A stretch of DNA of 45,947 nt from contig NZ_LGDV01000214.1 of assembly GCF_001280015.1 (NCBI RefSeq), forward strand, positions 1 through 45,947, read 5' to 3'. The notes under the pieces are model-generated. The model searched no databases. It was not told the origin of the DNA and saw only the letters and a program-made list of their open reading frames with translations. The position numbers were made by a program, and so were the translations under genes. Numbering within the stretch: the first letter of the stretch is position 1; each line of letters starts with the position of its first letter. This stretch comes from Streptomyces sp. MMG1121. Its GTDB lineage: Bacteria > Actinomycetota > Actinomycetes > Streptomycetales > Streptomycetaceae. Of this stretch, positions 1 through 8,975 are shown one piece after another.

Positions 1-1529
1 CAGCCGGCGCGCGGGGCAGGGCCGTGTGGCCGGCCGTGCTGTGGGCCGTGCTCCTCGTGGTGGCGGGCGACGGCGGCGACGGCGTCCGTCAGACGGTCCA
101 GCACGGCCGCCGCCTGCTCGTCACTGATCGTCAGCGGGGGCAGCAGCCTGACCACGGCCGCGTGCCGCCCGCCGAGTTCGACGATCAACCCGCGCTGGAG
201 GCACTCGCGTTGGACGGCGGCGGCGAGTTCGGGGGCCGCCGGATGCGGAGTACGGGTGGGTTCCAGGCCGGTGGGTTCCAGGCCGGTGAGCGTGGGAGGG
301 TGGTCGTCGGACCTGGCGCCGTCGCTTTCCGGATGCGTCACGGCCGGGTGCTTGCTGTCCGGATGCCTCATGTCCGGGTGTTCCGGCTCGGGGTGCACCA
401 GCTCGACCCCGATCATCAGTCCGCGTCCCCGCACCTCACCGACGCAGGCGAACCGGCGGGACAGCTCGACGAGTTGGGTCAGCATGCGGGAGCCGAGGTC
501 GGCGGCGCGTTCGGCGAGCCCGTTCTCACGAACGTAGGAGAGCGTGGCGGTGCCCGCGGCCATGGCGAGCTGGTTGCCACGGAAGGTGCCCGCGTGGGCT
601 CCGGGTTGCCAGACGTCGAGGTCGTCGCGGTAGACGATCACGGCCAGCGGGAGGCTGCCACCGATGGCCTTGGACAGGACCATGACGTCAGGGGTGATGC
701 CGCTGTGGCCGACGGCCCAGAACGCGCCGGTGCGGCCGACCCCGGTCTGGATCTCGTCCGCGATCAGCGGGATGGACCGGTCCTCCGTGAGCCGCCGCAT
801 CCGGCGCAACCAGTCGTCCGGCCCGGGGATCACCCCGCCCTCGCCCTGGACGGGTTCGAGGATCATGCCGGCGGGCAGCGGCACGCCGGACTGGGGGTCG
901 TCGAGGAGGGACTCGGTCCAGCGGGCGGCGAGTTCGGCGCCGCGTGGACCGCCGACGCCGAACGGACAGCGGTAGTCCTGCGGGTAGGGCAGCCGGGCGA
1001 CCTGGACGTCGCGGGCGCCGCCGGAGGCGGCCAGGGCACCGGCGGTCATACCGTGGTACGCGCCGGTGAAGGCGAGGATGCCGGTGCGGCCGGTCGCGGC
1101 CCGGACCAGTTTCAACGCGGCCTCGACGGCGTCGGTGCCGGCCGGCCCGCAGAACTGGACGCGGGCCCGGTCGGCGAGGCCGGGCGGGAGGGTGCGGAAC
1201 AGCTCGGTGATGAAGGCGTCCTTGACGGGGGTCGCCAGGTCGAGGACGGAGAGGGGGGCGCCGGAGTCGAGGACGCCGCGGATGGCCTCCAGCACCACCG
1301 GGTGGTTGTGGCCGAGGGCGAGGGTGCCGGCGCCGGAGAGGCAGTCCAGGTAGCGGCGGCCGTCGGCGCCCTCGATGGTGAGCCCGCGCGCCCGGACGGG
1401 CACGATGGGCAGGGCCCGGGCATAGGTACGCGCCGCGGATTCCCGCGCCGACTGGCGTCTCAGGATTCCCTCGTGCACGCCACGCGCTTCCCCGTGCGCA
1501 CCTGAAGCCATCGACTCCGTAACGGCCAC
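1..1529 (-). CDS. Class III (PLP) aminotransferase, diaminobutyrate--2-oxoglutarate type; 3' end outside window
   Basis: Probably transfers an amino group between 2,4-diaminobutyrate and 2-oxoglutarate, as RhbA-type enzymes do in siderophore pathways. Visible class III features are the GAYHGM segment (about residue 157), IADEIQTGVGRTG (about 256) and the PLP lysine in VLSKAIGG (K287). The GTG at 1529 is chosen because GGAGGA (complement of 1539-1544) lies 9 nt upstream; an in-frame ATG at 1511 is the alternative. About 509 codons are visible. This exceeds the family norm partly because of a roughly 50-residue low-complexity insert rich in His-Pro (plus positions about 243-396) placed before the small C-terminal domain. 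The C-terminus runs off the window. The exact substrate is an inference. Confidence 0.85.
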   Translation of the reverse strand, partial: MAVTESMASGAHGEARGVHEGILRRQSARESAARTYARALPIVPVRARGLTIEGADGRRYLDCLSGAGTLALGHNHPVVLEAIRGVLDSGAPLSVLDLATPVKDAFITELFRTLPPGLADRARVQFCGPAGTDAVEAALKLVRAATGRTGILAFTGAYHGMTAGALAASGGARDVQVARLPYPQDYRCPFGVGGPRGAELAARWTESLLDDPQSGVPLPAGMILEPVQGEGGVIPGPDDWLRRMRRLTEDRSIPLIADEIQTGVGRTGAFWAVGHSGITPDVMVLSKAIGGSLPLAVIVYRDDLDVWQPGAHAGTFRGNQLAMAAGTATLSYVRENGLAERAADLGSRMLTQLVELSRRFACVGEVRGRGLMIGVELVHPEPEHPDMRHPDSKHPAVTHPESDGARSDDHPPTLTGLEPTGLEPTRTPHPAAPELAAAVQRECLQRGLIVELGGRHAAVVRLLPPLTISDEQAAAVLDRLTDAVAAVARHHEEHGPQHGRPHGPAPRAG

Positions 1530-1932
1530 GGCTCGCTGTCCTCCCCGCTGTTCAGAGGCGAGTTGATCCGCGGGGACCGCAGACAGGCATGGCCCCCCAC
1601 CGCTACAACAGCGGACTGCTCGGCGAGTTACGGGTGACGGGAAGAACATTGCCATGTGAGCGGAAAACGACGGGGCCGGTGCCGGGGGCGCGCGGGGTGA
1701 GCGGGGTGAGCTGGGTGAGAGAACGTCAAATCGTCACATCCAGGGATGATTGGCCAGGTCAGACGGCTTGTAGCCGAACCGTTGCCGTTCCGTCGGAACT
1801 CCCCCACAGCGACCGCATAGTGTGGGTCGCCGTTCCAAGAAGGTCGTGAGACCGGCATGAACTCCTCATGAGTTCGATGTCGGTGGCACGGCGAAAGCGC
1901 CGAGTTCCTTCATCACACGGGGAGTCAAGAGC
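1530..1932. other. Divergent intergenic region
   Basis: This 400-bp gap separates the aminotransferase and protease genes and must hold both promoters. It contains three tandem 9-bp copies of roughly GGGGTGAGC (1694-1719) and an inverted repeat at 1803-1826. I see no convincing gene, and no clear iron-box palindrome upstream of the aminotransferase. Confidence 0.5.
1803..1826. promoter_or_regulatory. Inverted repeat upstream of protease gene
   Basis: CCCACA (1803-1808) and TGTGGG (1821-1826) flank 12 bp that include CATAGT, a possible -10 element. The position about 110 bp before the protease start suits an operator, but the arms are only 6 bp long. Confidence 0.3.
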
Positions 1933-3150
1933 ATGCGATCCATTCGGCCGTCGGTCACCGTTCGGCGTGGGAGGGGCACCCGCCGCACCTCCACCTCGCT
2001 CGCGGCGGTCGCCCTCGTCTCGACGCTGGCGATGACCGCCACCGCCTGCAACGGTGACGACAACGCCGACGGCAAGCCGACCGCCACCGCGACGGCGGCC
2101 GGCGACGGAAAGATCAAGATCCCGGACGACCTGAAGCAGAAGCTCAAGGAGCACGGGATAGACATCGACAAATGGAAGAACGGCGCCTGGCAGAACTGGA
2201 ACAAGCAGGACTGGCTGCGCGAGGCCAACGACTTCATCAACCCGATCATCAAGGGCCTGTGGGACCCCAACCGGATGCGTCACGCCAACGACCCGAGCAA
2301 GGGTGTCGACGACAACGACATCTCGGGTGACCAGGGTGTGACGGACCCGACGCCGCAGCCGGTGAAGGCGCAGACGGTCTCGGCGCCGTACCACACCAAC
2401 GCGGCCCCGTTCGGCAAGCTCTTCTTCGACTCCCCCGAGGGCCACATGGTGTGCTCGGGCACGGTCGTGGACGACCCCGCGCACCCGGGCAAGTCCAACC
2501 TGGTCTGGACGGCGGGTCACTGTGTGCACGCCGGCAAGAGCGGCGGCTGGTACCGCAACATGGCCTTCGTGCCGTCGTACAACAACTCCGGCAAGTCCGC
2601 CGCCCAGTTGCAGAGCGCCAGCAAGTCCGAGATCGCCCCGTTCGGCGTCTGGTGGGCCGACGCGGCGCAGACCTCGCAGCAGTGGATCGACCAGGGCGGT
2701 GAGACGGGCGGCAACGGCGCGCCGTACGACTTCGCGGTGATCCATGTGACACCGGAGCAGGGCAACGGCGGCAAGTCGCTGGAGGAGACCGTCGGCGGGG
2801 CGCTGCCGGTGAACTTCGGCGCCCCGGCGGTGCCGAAGGTGAACAGCATCACCGCGTCCGGCTACCCGGAGGCGGCTCCGTTCGACGGTCAGCTGCTCTA
2901 CCAGTGCAAGGACAAGCCGGGCCGGCTGTCCATCCAGCAGTCGGACCCGACGATGTACCGGATCGGCTGCACGATGACGGCGGGCTCCTCCGGAGGTGGC
3001 TGGGTGGAGACCGGTTCCGACGGTAAGCCGGCGCTGGTGTCCAACACGTCGATCGGTCCGGTCACGTCGGGGTGGCTGGCCGGGCCGCGGCTGGGTGACG
3101 TGGCCAAGGGTGTGTACCAGTCGGTGAGCAAGAAGTTCGCCGGGCAGTGA
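1933..3150 (+). CDS. Secreted trypsin-like serine protease (S1 family), probable lipoprotein
   Basis: Predicted extracytoplasmic serine endopeptidase of 405 residues. The N-terminus has several arginines, a hydrophobic stretch and a lipobox-like TATAC with Cys39, so membrane anchoring is plausible. The catalytic triad is readable: His196 in VWTAGHCVH, Asp266 in PYDFAVIHV and Ser353 in AGSSGGGW. Residues 40-150 are a low-similarity pro-like segment rich in Lys, Trp and Asn. The start has GGGGAG upstream with suitable spacing. A strong bidirectional hairpin follows the stop. Substrate is unknown; a Glu-specific (V8-like) or broader specificity cannot be decided. Confidence 0.88.
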   Translation: MRSIRPSVTVRRGRGTRRTSTSLAAVALVSTLAMTATACNGDDNADGKPTATATAAGDGKIKIPDDLKQKLKEHGIDIDKWKNGAWQNWNKQDWLREANDFINPIIKGLWDPNRMRHANDPSKGVDDNDISGDQGVTDPTPQPVKAQTVSAPYHTNAAPFGKLFFDSPEGHMVCSGTVVDDPAHPGKSNLVWTAGHCVHAGKSGGWYRNMAFVPSYNNSGKSAAQLQSASKSEIAPFGVWWADAAQTSQQWIDQGGETGGNGAPYDFAVIHVTPEQGNGGKSLEETVGGALPVNFGAPAVPKVNSITASGYPEAAPFDGQLLYQCKDKPGRLSIQQSDPTMYRIGCTMTAGSSGGGWVETGSDGKPALVSNTSIGPVTSGWLAGPRLGDVAKGVYQSVSKKFAGQ

Positions 3151-3171
3151 CGCCACCCGGCCGGGCATGAC

Positions 3172-3206
3172 GAAGGCCCGCCGCCCCGTGGGGGTGGCGG
3201 GCCTTC
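3172..3206. terminator. Bidirectional terminator between convergent genes
   Basis: Perfect 11-bp arms GAAGGCCCGCC (3172-3182) and GGCGGGCCTTC (3196-3206) enclose a 13-nt loop. The hairpin lies between the protease stop (3150) and the hflX stop (3216), so it can end both transcripts. Confidence 0.85.
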
Positions 3207-3215
3207 CGGCGTGGG

Positions 3216-4709
3216 TCAGGCCGCGGAGACCGGTGCGTACGGCGCCAGGTCCGCCGCCAGCTCCTCGTGCACCCGGACCTTGAGCAGGGTGCCCTCCGCG
3301 GTGTGCTCCTCGGAGATCACCTCGCCCTCGGTGTGGGCGCGGGCGACGAGCTTGCCGTGCGTGTACGGGACGAGCGCCTCGATCTCGACCGAGGGGCGGG
3401 GCAGCTCGTTGTCGATCAGCGCGAGCAGCTCGGCGATGCCCTGGCCGGTGCGGGCCGAGACCGCGAGGGAGTGCTTCTCGTTCCGCAGCAGCCGCTGGAG
3501 GACCAGCGGGTCCGCCGCGTCCGCCTTGTTGATCACGACGATCTCGGGTACGTCGGTGGCGCCGACGTCCCGGATCACCTCGCGCACGGCGGCGAGCTGC
3601 TCCTCCGGTACCGGATGAGAGCCGTCCACGACATGCAGGATCAGGTCGGCGTCGCCGACCTCCTCCATGGTGGAGCGGAACGCCTCGACCAGGTGGTGCG
3701 GCAGATGCCGGACGAAGCCGACGGTGTCCGCCAGCGTGTACAGCCGGCCGCTCGGGGTCTCCGCGCGGCGCACGGTCGGGTCCAGGGTCGCGAACAGGGC
3801 GTTCTCGACCAGGACGCCGGCGCCCGTGAGGCGGTTGAGCAGCGAGGACTTGCCGGCGTTGGTGTAGCCCGCGATGGCGACGGACGGCACCTTGTTGCGC
3901 CGGCGCTCCTGGCGCTTGATCTCGCGGCCGGTCTTCATCTCCGCGATCTCCCGGCGCATCTTCGCCATCTTCTCGCGGATCCGGCGCCGGTCCGTCTCGA
4001 TCTTGGTCTCACCGGGACCACGGGTGGCGAGGCCGCCGCCCTTGCCGCCGCCCATCTGGCGGGACAGCGACTGACCCCAGCCGCGGAGCCTCGGCAGCAT
4101 GTACTGCATCTGGGCGAGCGCCACCTGCGCCTTGCCCTCGCGGGACTTGGCGTGCTGGGCGAAGATGTCCAGGATCAGAGCCGTACGGTCGATGACCTTG
4201 ACCTTGACGACGTCCTCCAGCTGGATCAGCTGGCCGGGGCTCAGCTCACCGTCGCAGATGACGGTGTCCGCGCCCGTTTCGACGACGATGTCGCGCAGTT
4301 CCAGCGCCTTGCCGGAGCCGATGTAGGTGGCCGCGTCGGGCTTGTCGCGGCGCTGGATGACGCCGTCGAGCACGAGCGCGCCCGCCGTCTCCGCGAGGGC
4401 GGCGAGCTCCGCGAGGGAGTTGTCCGCGTCCTGCACGGTCCCGGTGGTCCACACGCCGACGAGCACGACCCGCTCCAGGCGGAGCTGGCGGTACTCGACC
4501 TCGGTGACGTCCTCCAGCTCGGTGGACAGCCCCACCACGCGGCGCAGGGCCGCGCGCTCGGAGCGGTCGAACTGGTCGCCGTCCCGCTCGCCGTCGATCT
4601 CGTGGCTCCAGGCGACGTCCTCTTCCATCAGGGCATCGGCCCGAAGACCTTCGGGGTAGGCGTGCGCGAGGCGCTTGGTGTCCTGGGAAGGGGAAGAAGA
4701 GGAGGTCAT
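3216..4709 (-). CDS. hflX: GTPase HflX (ribosome-splitting factor)
   Basis: HflX is an OBG-HflX-family GTPase that binds the 50S subunit and rescues stalled ribosomes. The 497-residue product shows the HflX N-terminal domain with GSGK (131-134), the Gly-rich GGGKGGGLATRGPGE linker (about 220-234), a coiled-coil stretch (about 237-272), then G1 GYTNAGKSS (281-289), G3 DTVGF (328-332) and G4 NKAD. I chose the ATG at 4709 (MTSSSSPSQ) with AAGGATCC upstream. An in-frame extension to 4841 exists but looks non-coding. Orientation and neighbours match the conserved streptomycete order. Confidence 0.97.
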   Translation of the reverse strand: MTSSSSPSQDTKRLAHAYPEGLRADALMEEDVAWSHEIDGERDGDQFDRSERAALRRVVGLSTELEDVTEVEYRQLRLERVVLVGVWTTGTVQDADNSLAELAALAETAGALVLDGVIQRRDKPDAATYIGSGKALELRDIVVETGADTVICDGELSPGQLIQLEDVVKVKVIDRTALILDIFAQHAKSREGKAQVALAQMQYMLPRLRGWGQSLSRQMGGGKGGGLATRGPGETKIETDRRRIREKMAKMRREIAEMKTGREIKRQERRRNKVPSVAIAGYTNAGKSSLLNRLTGAGVLVENALFATLDPTVRRAETPSGRLYTLADTVGFVRHLPHHLVEAFRSTMEEVGDADLILHVVDGSHPVPEEQLAAVREVIRDVGATDVPEIVVINKADAADPLVLQRLLRNEKHSLAVSARTGQGIAELLALIDNELPRPSVEIEALVPYTHGKLVARAHTEGEVISEEHTAEGTLLKVRVHEELAADLAPYAPVSAA

Positions 4710-4865
4710 TGGATCCTTACGTCGATGAGAGTGCCGCTCGGCGTCGGTACGGCGGTCGCCCGGACCGCTCGCTTGGACAACGTACGGGTACCCCGGGAGA
4801 TTCCCGTGTCCCGTCTCGCGCCGACCCGAAGATGGTCGCACGAGGCGGCACGTCTCGTCACCGTG

Positions 4866-6368
4866 TTATCGCTTGGCGCGCTGAGGGGCCGCTGCGAGCG
4901 GTGCCAGCGGCTTCCAGTCCGGGTGGCCGGGCATCGGCGGGGTCTTCTCGCCGTAGAGCCAGGTCTGGAAGAAGCCGCTGAGGTCGCGGCCGGAGACCGT
5001 CGAGGCCAGCTGGACGAAGTCGGCGGTGGTGGCGGTGGAGTCCCGGTGGGCGCGGACCCAGAGGCGCTCCAGCCGTTCGAAGGCCGGGCGGCCGATCTCC
5101 TGACGCAGGGCGTAGAGCACGAGGGCGGCGCCGTCGTAGATGTTCTGCCGGAAGATGCCGATCTTCTGGCCGGGCGCGGGCGGCTTGGGCCGGGCGGGCG
5201 GGCCGCCGGCGTCGCGCCAGCGGTCGGAGGAGCTGTAGGCGGCCTTCATCCGCTCCTCCATGGGCCGGTGCGCGGTCTCCTCGGCGTACAGCTCCTCGTA
5301 CCAGGTGGCGTGTCCCTCGTTGAGCCAGACGTCGGACCAGGTGCGCGGGCTCACGCTGTCGCCGAACCACTGGTGGGACAGCTCGTGGACCATGATCGAC
5401 TCGATGTACCACTTGGGGTAGGCGGCCTCGGTGAACAGGTTCTTCTCGAAGAGCGAGAGGGTCTGTGTCTCCAGCTCGAACCCGGTGGCGGCCTGTGCCA
5501 TCAGCACGCCGTAGGTCTCGAACGGGAACGCCCCGACCTTGCTCTCCATCCAGGCGATCTGGTCGGGGGTCTTCGCGAGCCACGGTTCGAGCGCCTTGCG
5601 GTCGGCGCTGGGCACGACGTCGCGGACCGGCAGCCCGTGCGGGCCCTCGCGGCGCAGCACGGCGGAGCGGCCGATCGACACCTGGGCGAGTTCGGTGGCC
5701 ATGGGGTGCTGGGTGCGGTAGGTCCAGGTGGTGGAGCCGCCGACCCGGTCCGCTCCGGCGGGCACGCCGTTGGCCACGACGGTGTAGCTGTTCGGGGCGG
5801 TGATGTGGAAGGTGAACATCGCCTTGTCGGACGGGTGGTCGTTACACGGGAAGACCAGGTGGGCCGCGTCGGCCTGGTTCGCCATGGCGAGGCCGTCGGA
5901 GGTCCGCACCCAGCCGCCGTCCCGGTCCTTGACGGGACTGGGGTCGCTGGTGTGCCGCACGGTGATCCGGGTCCAGCTGTCCTGGGACAGGGGGTGCTCC
6001 GGGGTGACGACCAGGTCCTCGCCGGCGCCGGTGAAACTCGCGGGACGCCCGTCGACCTCGACGGACCGGACGGTGCCGTGCGCGAAGTCGAGGTTGATGC
6101 GCTCCAGGTCGGCGGTGGTCCAGGCGTCGATGGTGGTGACGGCCTCGAGCGGCTTGTCGTTGCTGCCGGGATAGGTGAAGGACAGGTCGTACGACGCCAC
6201 GTCGTAGCCCGGGTTGCCCAGGTGCGGGTAGAGGCGGTCGCCGATGCCCAGGGGCGCGGGCGGCGCCGCGGCGGCGAGGAGGCAGACGGAGACGGCGGAG
6301 GCGAGCAGGGCCGCCTTGCGGCGCCGGGAGATCCGGGGCGTGCGCCGGGAGGGAGAGCTGAGCAGCAT
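4866..6368 (-). CDS. Secreted M1 family zinc metallopeptidase
   Basis: Probable exported aminopeptidase-like enzyme of 500 residues. An Arg-rich N-terminus and a hydrophobic core (about 18-36) form a signal peptide. The gluzincin motif HELSH (328-332) and the downstream NEGHATWYEEL (third zinc ligand Glu351) are both intact. The N-terminal beta-rich domain (about 50-240) is typical of M1. The length fits short actinobacterial M1 proteins lacking the ERAP-like C-terminal domain. It lies between hflX and rshA on the same strand. The ATG at 6368 lacks a strong Shine-Dalgarno sequence, so the start is less certain than the identity. Confidence 0.93.
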   Translation of the reverse strand: MLLSSPSRRTPRISRRRKAALLASAVSVCLLAAAAPPAPLGIGDRLYPHLGNPGYDVASYDLSFTYPGSNDKPLEAVTTIDAWTTADLERINLDFAHGTVRSVEVDGRPASFTGAGEDLVVTPEHPLSQDSWTRITVRHTSDPSPVKDRDGGWVRTSDGLAMANQADAAHLVFPCNDHPSDKAMFTFHITAPNSYTVVANGVPAGADRVGGSTTWTYRTQHPMATELAQVSIGRSAVLRREGPHGLPVRDVVPSADRKALEPWLAKTPDQIAWMESKVGAFPFETYGVLMAQAATGFELETQTLSLFEKNLFTEAAYPKWYIESIMVHELSHQWFGDSVSPRTWSDVWLNEGHATWYEELYAEETAHRPMEERMKAAYSSSDRWRDAGGPPARPKPPAPGQKIGIFRQNIYDGAALVLYALRQEIGRPAFERLERLWVRAHRDSTATTADFVQLASTVSGRDLSGFFQTWLYGEKTPPMPGHPDWKPLAPLAAAPQRAKR

Positions 6369-6511
6369 GCACCACCGCTACCAGTGCGCTGCCGCGCTGC
6401 GACGGCGACTCGCGCCCGTCCCACCCGAACGGATTGGTCCCCCGGGACCTTCTTGGTCACACCCCTGCGGCCCGGTCACCGCGGGGGTCCGGTCGCACCG
6501 TCCGGTGTCGC

Positions 6512-8692
6512 TCAGAAGGCCGGGGCCTGGTGCTGGGCGCGGGTCACGTCGTACACGCCCGGCACGTCCCGCATGGCGCGCATCAGGGCCGGGAGGTGGG
6601 CCGCGTCGGGGAGCTGGAGGGTGTACGTGTGCCGTACCCGCTGCTGGCTGGGGGGTTCCACGGTCGCCGAGACGATGTCGGCGCCCGCCGAGGAGATCGC
6701 CTCGGTGAGGTCGGCGAGCAGATGGGGGCGGCCGAACGATTCAGCGACCAAGGTGACCCGGATGTCGGTGGTGTCCCCCCAGCGCACGTCGATCTCCGCG
6801 CGCCCCCGGCTTTTCATGTGCGCCACCGTGGCGCACTCCAGCCGGTGCACGGTCACCACTCCCCCGCGTACGGCGAAGCCGGTGATCTCGTCGGGCGGTA
6901 CGGGTGTGCAGCAGCCGGCGAGCCGTACGACGGCCTCGGGCCGGTCCACGAGGACGTCCGCGCCCCGGGGCCTGGCAGCGCTCTCCGCGGGGCGGGCCAC
7001 GGGGGTGGGATCGGCCGGTTCGGCGCGGGGACCGCTCGCCTCCTCGGTCTCGCCGCCGCCCGGGTGGGTGGCCAGCCAGCGCTGGATGGCGATGCGGGCG
7101 GCCGGTGTGTGGGCGTGCTCCAGCCATTCGCGGGAGGGCTCGGAAGCCGGGTCCTGGCCCATGAGGAGCTGGACCGTGTCACCGTCCTTCAGGACCGTGC
7201 TGAGGGTGGCCAGACGGCCGTTGACGCGGGCGCCGATGCAGGCGTGGGCGTCCTCGCCGTACTGCGCGTAGGCGGCGTCCACGCAGGTGGCGCCCTCGGG
7301 CAGGCCGAGGGTGCCGCCGTCGGGGCGGAAGACGGTGATCTCTCGGTCCTGGGCGAGGTCCTCGCGCAGGGTGGACCAGAAGGTGTCGGGGTCGGGGGCG
7401 GCCCGCTGCCAGTCGAGGAGCCGGGAGAGCCAGCCGGGGCGGGTGGGGTCGGCGCGCTCGCCGTCCGCCAGGTCGTCGGAGGCTGCGGCGTCCGAGGCGG
7501 GAGCGTACGGATTGCCGAGCGCGACGACTCCGGCCTCGGCGGTCTTGTGCATCTGGTGGGTGCGGATGAGGACTTCGACCACCTGGCCGTCAGCGCGGGC
7601 GACGGCGGTGTGCAGCGACTGGTACAGGTTGAACTTCGGTACGGCGATGAAGTCCTTGAACTCCGAGACGACCGGCGTCATACAGGTGTGCAGCTCGCCG
7701 AGGACGCCGTAACAGTCGGCGTCCTCCTGCACCAGGACGAGCAGGCGGCCGAAGTCGGCGCCGCGCAGCCGGCCGCGTTTGCGGGCCACCCGGTGGACGG
7801 AGACGAAGTGCCGGGGACGGATGAGGACTTCGGCCTGGATGTCGGCCTCGCGCAGCACCCCGCGTACCTCGTCGGCGACCTCGGCGAGCGGGTCGCCCGT
7901 CCGGGCGGCGTTCTCGGCGATGAGTTCTCTTGTGTGCTCGTACTCCTCGGGGTGGAGGATGGCGAAGACCAGGTCCTCCAGCTCGGTCTTCAGGGCCTGC
8001 ACGCCGAGGCGCTCGGCGAGCGGGATGAGGACGTCACGGGTGACCTTGGCGATCCGCGCCTGTTTCTCGGGGCGCATCACGCCGAGCGTGCGCATGTTGT
8101 GCAGCCGGTCGGCGAGCTTGATCGACATCACGCGCACGTCGCTGCCGGTGGCGACGAGCATCTTGCGGAAGGTCTCGGGCTCGGCGGCTGCCCCGTAGTC
8201 GACCTTTTCGAGTTTCGTCACCCCGTCGACGAGATAACGAACCTCCTCACCGAACTGTTCCCGCACCTGATCGAGCGTCACATCGGTGTCCTCGACGGTG
8301 TCGTGGAGGAGGGACGCGGTCAACGTCGTGGTCTCCGCGCCGAGTTCGGCGAGGATCAGGGTCACGGCGAGCGGGTGGGTGATGTACGGCTCGCCGCTCT
8401 TGCGCATCTGGCCGCGGTGCGAGGACTCCGCGAGGACGTAGGCGCGGCGCAGCGGGTCGAGGTCCGCGTCGGGGTGGTGGGCGCGGTGCGCCTCCACGAC
8501 ATGGCTGATGGCATCGGGCAGTTTGCCGCGGACGGCAGGGCCGAGCAGCGCGGCCCGGCCGAGCCTGCGCAGGTCGATCCGGGGCCGGGACTTCCTGCGG
8601 TCCGCCCGGGGCACCGCGGGGGCGGTGACCGCCGCGGACGACGCGGCGGTCACCGGGCCAGGGGTCGCAGGATTCGTGGCCTCCGCACTCAT
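6512..8692 (-). CDS. rshA: RelA/SpoT homologue RshA (HD, synthetase-like, TGS, ACT domains)
   Basis: The second RelA/SpoT homologue of streptomycetes, linked to (p)ppGpp metabolism. Domains in order of its 726 residues: a disordered Ala/Pro N-terminus (1-45), an HD hydrolase domain with SHRGQ (91-95), LLHDTVEDTD (128-137) and KLADRLHNMR (192-201), a synthetase-like domain (about 245-395), TGS (about 455-515) and a C-terminal ACT domain (last 80 residues). HD residues are intact. In the synthetase domain the Arg usually found after the catalytic Asp is Leu, and the usual AAHW end is altered. Hydrolase activity is therefore the safer assignment. The ATG at 8692 has GGAGG 5 nt upstream; a GTG at 8698 overlaps that site. 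Confidence 0.9.
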   Translation of the reverse strand: MSAEATNPATPGPVTAASSAAVTAPAVPRADRRKSRPRIDLRRLGRAALLGPAVRGKLPDAISHVVEAHRAHHPDADLDPLRRAYVLAESSHRGQMRKSGEPYITHPLAVTLILAELGAETTTLTASLLHDTVEDTDVTLDQVREQFGEEVRYLVDGVTKLEKVDYGAAAEPETFRKMLVATGSDVRVMSIKLADRLHNMRTLGVMRPEKQARIAKVTRDVLIPLAERLGVQALKTELEDLVFAILHPEEYEHTRELIAENAARTGDPLAEVADEVRGVLREADIQAEVLIRPRHFVSVHRVARKRGRLRGADFGRLLVLVQEDADCYGVLGELHTCMTPVVSEFKDFIAVPKFNLYQSLHTAVARADGQVVEVLIRTHQMHKTAEAGVVALGNPYAPASDAAASDDLADGERADPTRPGWLSRLLDWQRAAPDPDTFWSTLREDLAQDREITVFRPDGGTLGLPEGATCVDAAYAQYGEDAHACIGARVNGRLATLSTVLKDGDTVQLLMGQDPASEPSREWLEHAHTPAARIAIQRWLATHPGGGETEEASGPRAEPADPTPVARPAESAARPRGADVLVDRPEAVVRLAGCCTPVPPDEITGFAVRGGVVTVHRLECATVAHMKSRGRAEIDVRWGDTTDIRVTLVAESFGRPHLLADLTEAISSAGADIVSATVEPPSQQRVRHTYTLQLPDAAHLPALMRAMRDVPGVYDVTRAQHQAPAF

Positions 8693-8975
8693 GGGCACCT
8701 CCGGCTCGTGGACCGGCGGACGGGGCTCCAGGGCGCACGCGGCTCAGGGATGGCGACGTTCCCCCGTCCGTGCCGGTGCTTGATGCTACCGAGCCCACCA
8801 CGTGCGACAGACCGCCTCTCGCCGAGCGTGAAACGGATCACCCATTCGAGCGACGGAGAAGAGGTTTAGGGTTTGCGCCACGTGGCCTGGGCTCGTCCGC
8901 GGATTCGAACAGCCCCGGTCGCCGGAAACCGCTGATCCGGGTACCGGGGACCACTGTTGGCGTGGTTTCGCCAGG

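Noticed and set aside
1530..1640. Iron-box (DmdR/IdeR) upstream of the siderophore-type aminotransferase
   Set aside because: No sequence resembling TTAGGTTAGGCTAACCTAA was found on reading the region.
1694..1719. Tandem GGGGTGAGC as a possible PHO box
   Set aside because: The period is 9 bp rather than 11 and the core does not match GTTCACC.
3267..7271. A plus-strand open frame of more than 1300 codons
   Set aside because: It is antisense to hflX, the M1 peptidase and rshA, has no recognisable domain and results from GC-rich codon bias.
6434..8869. An 811-codon plus-strand open frame
   Set aside because: Shadow of rshA; composition is Gly/Val/Asp-rich without motifs.
8901..8910. GGATTCGAAC, like the T-loop complement of a tRNA
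   Set aside because: The flanking bases do not form a T-stem, and no acceptor or anticodon stem could be folded.
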